Shown: in pieces, positions 62,436 to 64,000 of the stretch | Layout: each line of letters begins with the position of its first letter | Position numbering within the stretch: position 1 is the first letter of the stretch | NCBI GenBank assembly: GCA_028564675.1 | Contig: JAOVVO010000287.1 | Coordinates: 1 to 64,000 of the forward strand | Direction of reading: 5' to 3' | Source: Onchocerca lupi | Lineage: Eukaryota; Nematoda; Chromadorea; Rhabditida; Onchocercidae | DNA length: 64,000 bases | Position numbers and translations under genes: made by a program | The notes under the pieces: generated by a model | The model's database searches: none | What the model was told of the DNA's origin: nothing | The model's input: only the letters and a program-made list of their open reading frames with translations

Positions 62436-63136
62436 TATAGAGTAAGTTTTTGATAATAAGAAGATTACTATATTCCTCTTTTAAAATTTTTCTTATGATA
62501 TCGTCCGAGCGAAATCATAACCTTCCACGGGTAGAGCATCTCTTTTGAGACAAGACATCAAGTAATTCAATTTCTGAATATTTGGAATATTTTGAAGATG
62601 AACTGCTGCTTTGAAGTGACCGAATTGTCGCCATGATTTTGGATCGTCACTAAACTTTGCTTATGGGAATTGCGGCAAATTTACCACTGCGTGACATAAG
62701 GAATTTTCTTTTTGTGGCGGTAATTTTTCCTGACTTAATCGTTGCAGAACTAACTCGTTATCATCGTAGATATTTAAAATGATGATAGTTTCTTTAACTT
62801 CATATATCAAGTTTAAAATACTTTATTGTCATCTACCATTTTCTCATATTTATCCTCTTCTTCCTGTTGATCCGTAATCTCTAAGATATATTCTAGCCAA
62901 TTCCTTTTTATTTTTTCGAGTGTGCTTATATAAAGCCCAAGACGCATTATTTTCTCCTTGATGATTCTTCTGACTTCTTATTCACGTCGTAGTTCTTCCT
63001 TTGATAGGTGCGGATTTGGTGGCGATAAGGTTAGCTCCCAACTTCATTGATGAGTTCCCGATCTTCACATTGGCCTGTTAAGCTGTCTTGATCATGCTGG
63101 TGAACATTTTTACATCTCATCTCGGGCATCAAATTT

Positions 63137-63637
63137 TGTCGTGAAAATAAATTTTGCGAAAGAGACAATTCCTGTTAGAAGGAAGAATTTATTAAAGGAC
63201 AGGACAGTTACGAACGAATAACTATCCGAGAATATCCAAATAGACTATCGTTGGGTATTCTTTTCTTTGTCACTCGTAGAAATGAAAACTGCTCCTTGAT
63301 TGTTAATTGTTGTGTCGATTTCAGTCAACTTTGCTGGGGTCGTTGTAAATTACTGTTGTAGGGAACACTGTGCTCGTTAGCCAGCTTATGGAATAAGAAA
63401 TGCTTCTGCCCCAAAATTCGAACCTTTTAAATCCTTTCGAGACTTTTCCTTTCCCGATCTGCAACTCATCGCCTCATGATTGGTCGACCTCGCTTAGTTT
63501 ACCAATTAATCGGAGCTTTTTGGCAGTAAACATGTTTACCTTTCTGTTTATCGGCTTGGTGATACATTTGAAACTACATGCTTCTTGACCTTTAACACTC
63601 CTTGTTTGCATTAATATCTTTCAAAAATTTTCCGCCA
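63137..63637 (-). repeat. 5' LTR of the Pao/BEL-like element
   Basis: 501 bp, homologous to 60199-60695; starts TGTCG, ends CCGCCA. Many substitutions and small indels separate the two LTRs. Confidence 0.75.
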
Positions 63638-63766
63638 GCTTTTTCGCATTGTTTATTTTAATTTGAGTGATAAGAAATTCCGTTATCAGATGATCTGGTG
63701 AACAGACAATTAGTTTGTAGCAAATAATAATTGTGAGAGGAAAATATAAAATATTTAGAAAGCTAG

Positions 63767-63894
63767 CAATACGGCCACGTCGACATTTCCCTTAGTGCTG
63801 CCTGCCCAAGCATTCTGTGAATATGTTATCAAAGACATTAATCAGCATGAAGAACGAACTCAAACGTGTCATGATTTGGTACATTTAAATGAAG
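63767..63894 (+). CDS. Possible partial exon of a gene leaving the window
   Basis: After an AAAGCTAG acceptor, one frame reads TSTFPLVLPAQAFCEYVIKD, then INQHEERTQTCHDLVHLNEG, up to a possible donor GTCAAA at 63895 or a TAA at 63912-63914. The amino-acid pattern is protein-like and less AT-biased than its flanks, but the family is not recognised and no other exon is inside the window. Confidence 0.3.
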
Positions 63895-64000
63895 GTCAAA
63901 TCGCAAATCCATAAGCTAACTCCAAGTTATTTGAGGATTGGTATAGTTTTTTCGGTCCCTATCAGTACCTATCAATAACGAAATGATATCGTCTTCTGCT

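Larger units (their letters stand above)
60199..63637 (-). mobile_element. Degenerate Pao/BEL LTR retrotransposon without visible pol
   Basis: Direct repeats 60199-60695 and 63137-63637 (about 500 bp each) are clearly related yet differ at many positions, so the insertion is old. The left repeat starts TGTCG and ends CGACA, the inverted ends expected of an LTR. The 2.4 kb between them codes on the minus strand: gag-like and aspartic-protease-like remnants in the right order for an element reading right to left. No reverse transcriptase, RNase H or integrase is seen; at full size the interior would be two to three times longer, so it is internally deleted or a non-autonomous form. A minus-strand TGATGCCCGAGATGAG just inside the 5' (right) LTR is a possible primer-binding site. 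Confidence 0.8.

Noticed and set aside
1..64000. CRISPR arrays, prokaryotic operons, rRNA genes
   Set aside because: Nothing of the kind is visible; the window is intron-rich eukaryotic DNA.

Overview
This 64 kb window is nuclear DNA from a nematode. It is AT-rich and full of poly-A/T runs. Its genes are cut into many small exons with short GT..AG introns, and pyrimidine-rich AG acceptors sit just upstream of most start codons, as expected for spliced-leader trans-splicing. A 22-nt block at 13105 matches the nematode SL1 leader at 21 of 22 positions. The gene set and style suggest a clade III, probably filarial, worm; that last step is inference.

Layout. 1033-3206 (+): RMDN-family TPR-like protein. 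4146-10442 (+): NCBP1/CBP80, the large nuclear cap-binding subunit, 21 exons and 790 residues. 11.9-14.7 kb: a decayed region with coding-like debris and what looks like a retrocopied mRNA, running from an SL1 leader to a poly(A) tract. 15322-16455 (-): START-domain lipid-transfer protein. 18536-28682 (+): astacin metalloprotease of the molting/hatching type (prodomain, catalytic, EGF, CUB), 20 exons. 29987-37404 (+): RPRD/CID-family RNA polymerase II CTD-binding protein; its 3.4 kb first intron carries Helitron and LTR debris. 37745-38263 (-): two possible exons of an unrecognised gene. 39677-40906 (+): TIM23. 43217-44249 (+): small unrecognised membrane protein. 44936-45701 (+): NDUFS5-like complex I subunit. 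46408-51291 (+): DET1. 51859-54675 (+): Ras-like GTPase of the RERG/RASL type. 56225-59239 (+): spartin. 60199-63637 (-): degenerate Pao/BEL LTR retrotransposon with gag and protease remnants but no visible reverse transcriptase. The last bases hold a possible partial exon.

Most genes are conserved housekeeping functions: cap binding, CTD binding, mitochondrial import, complex I, ubiquitin ligase adaptor and lipid handling. They are not an obvious pathway. Exon models were built by reading splice sites by eye. For every multi-exon gene the phases close, and the frame is open throughout, except at two non-canonical junctions (RMDN intron 5 and spartin intron 6).

The strongest oddities are a 388-bp inverted repeat, identical as far as I can read, whose copies lie 8.6 kb apart (one inside an astacin intron); the SL1-to-poly(A) retrocopy; the unusual introns in RMDN and spartin; a 44-codon upstream ORF that would overlap the DET1 start as ATGA; and a Ras-like protein with a broken G3 motif.
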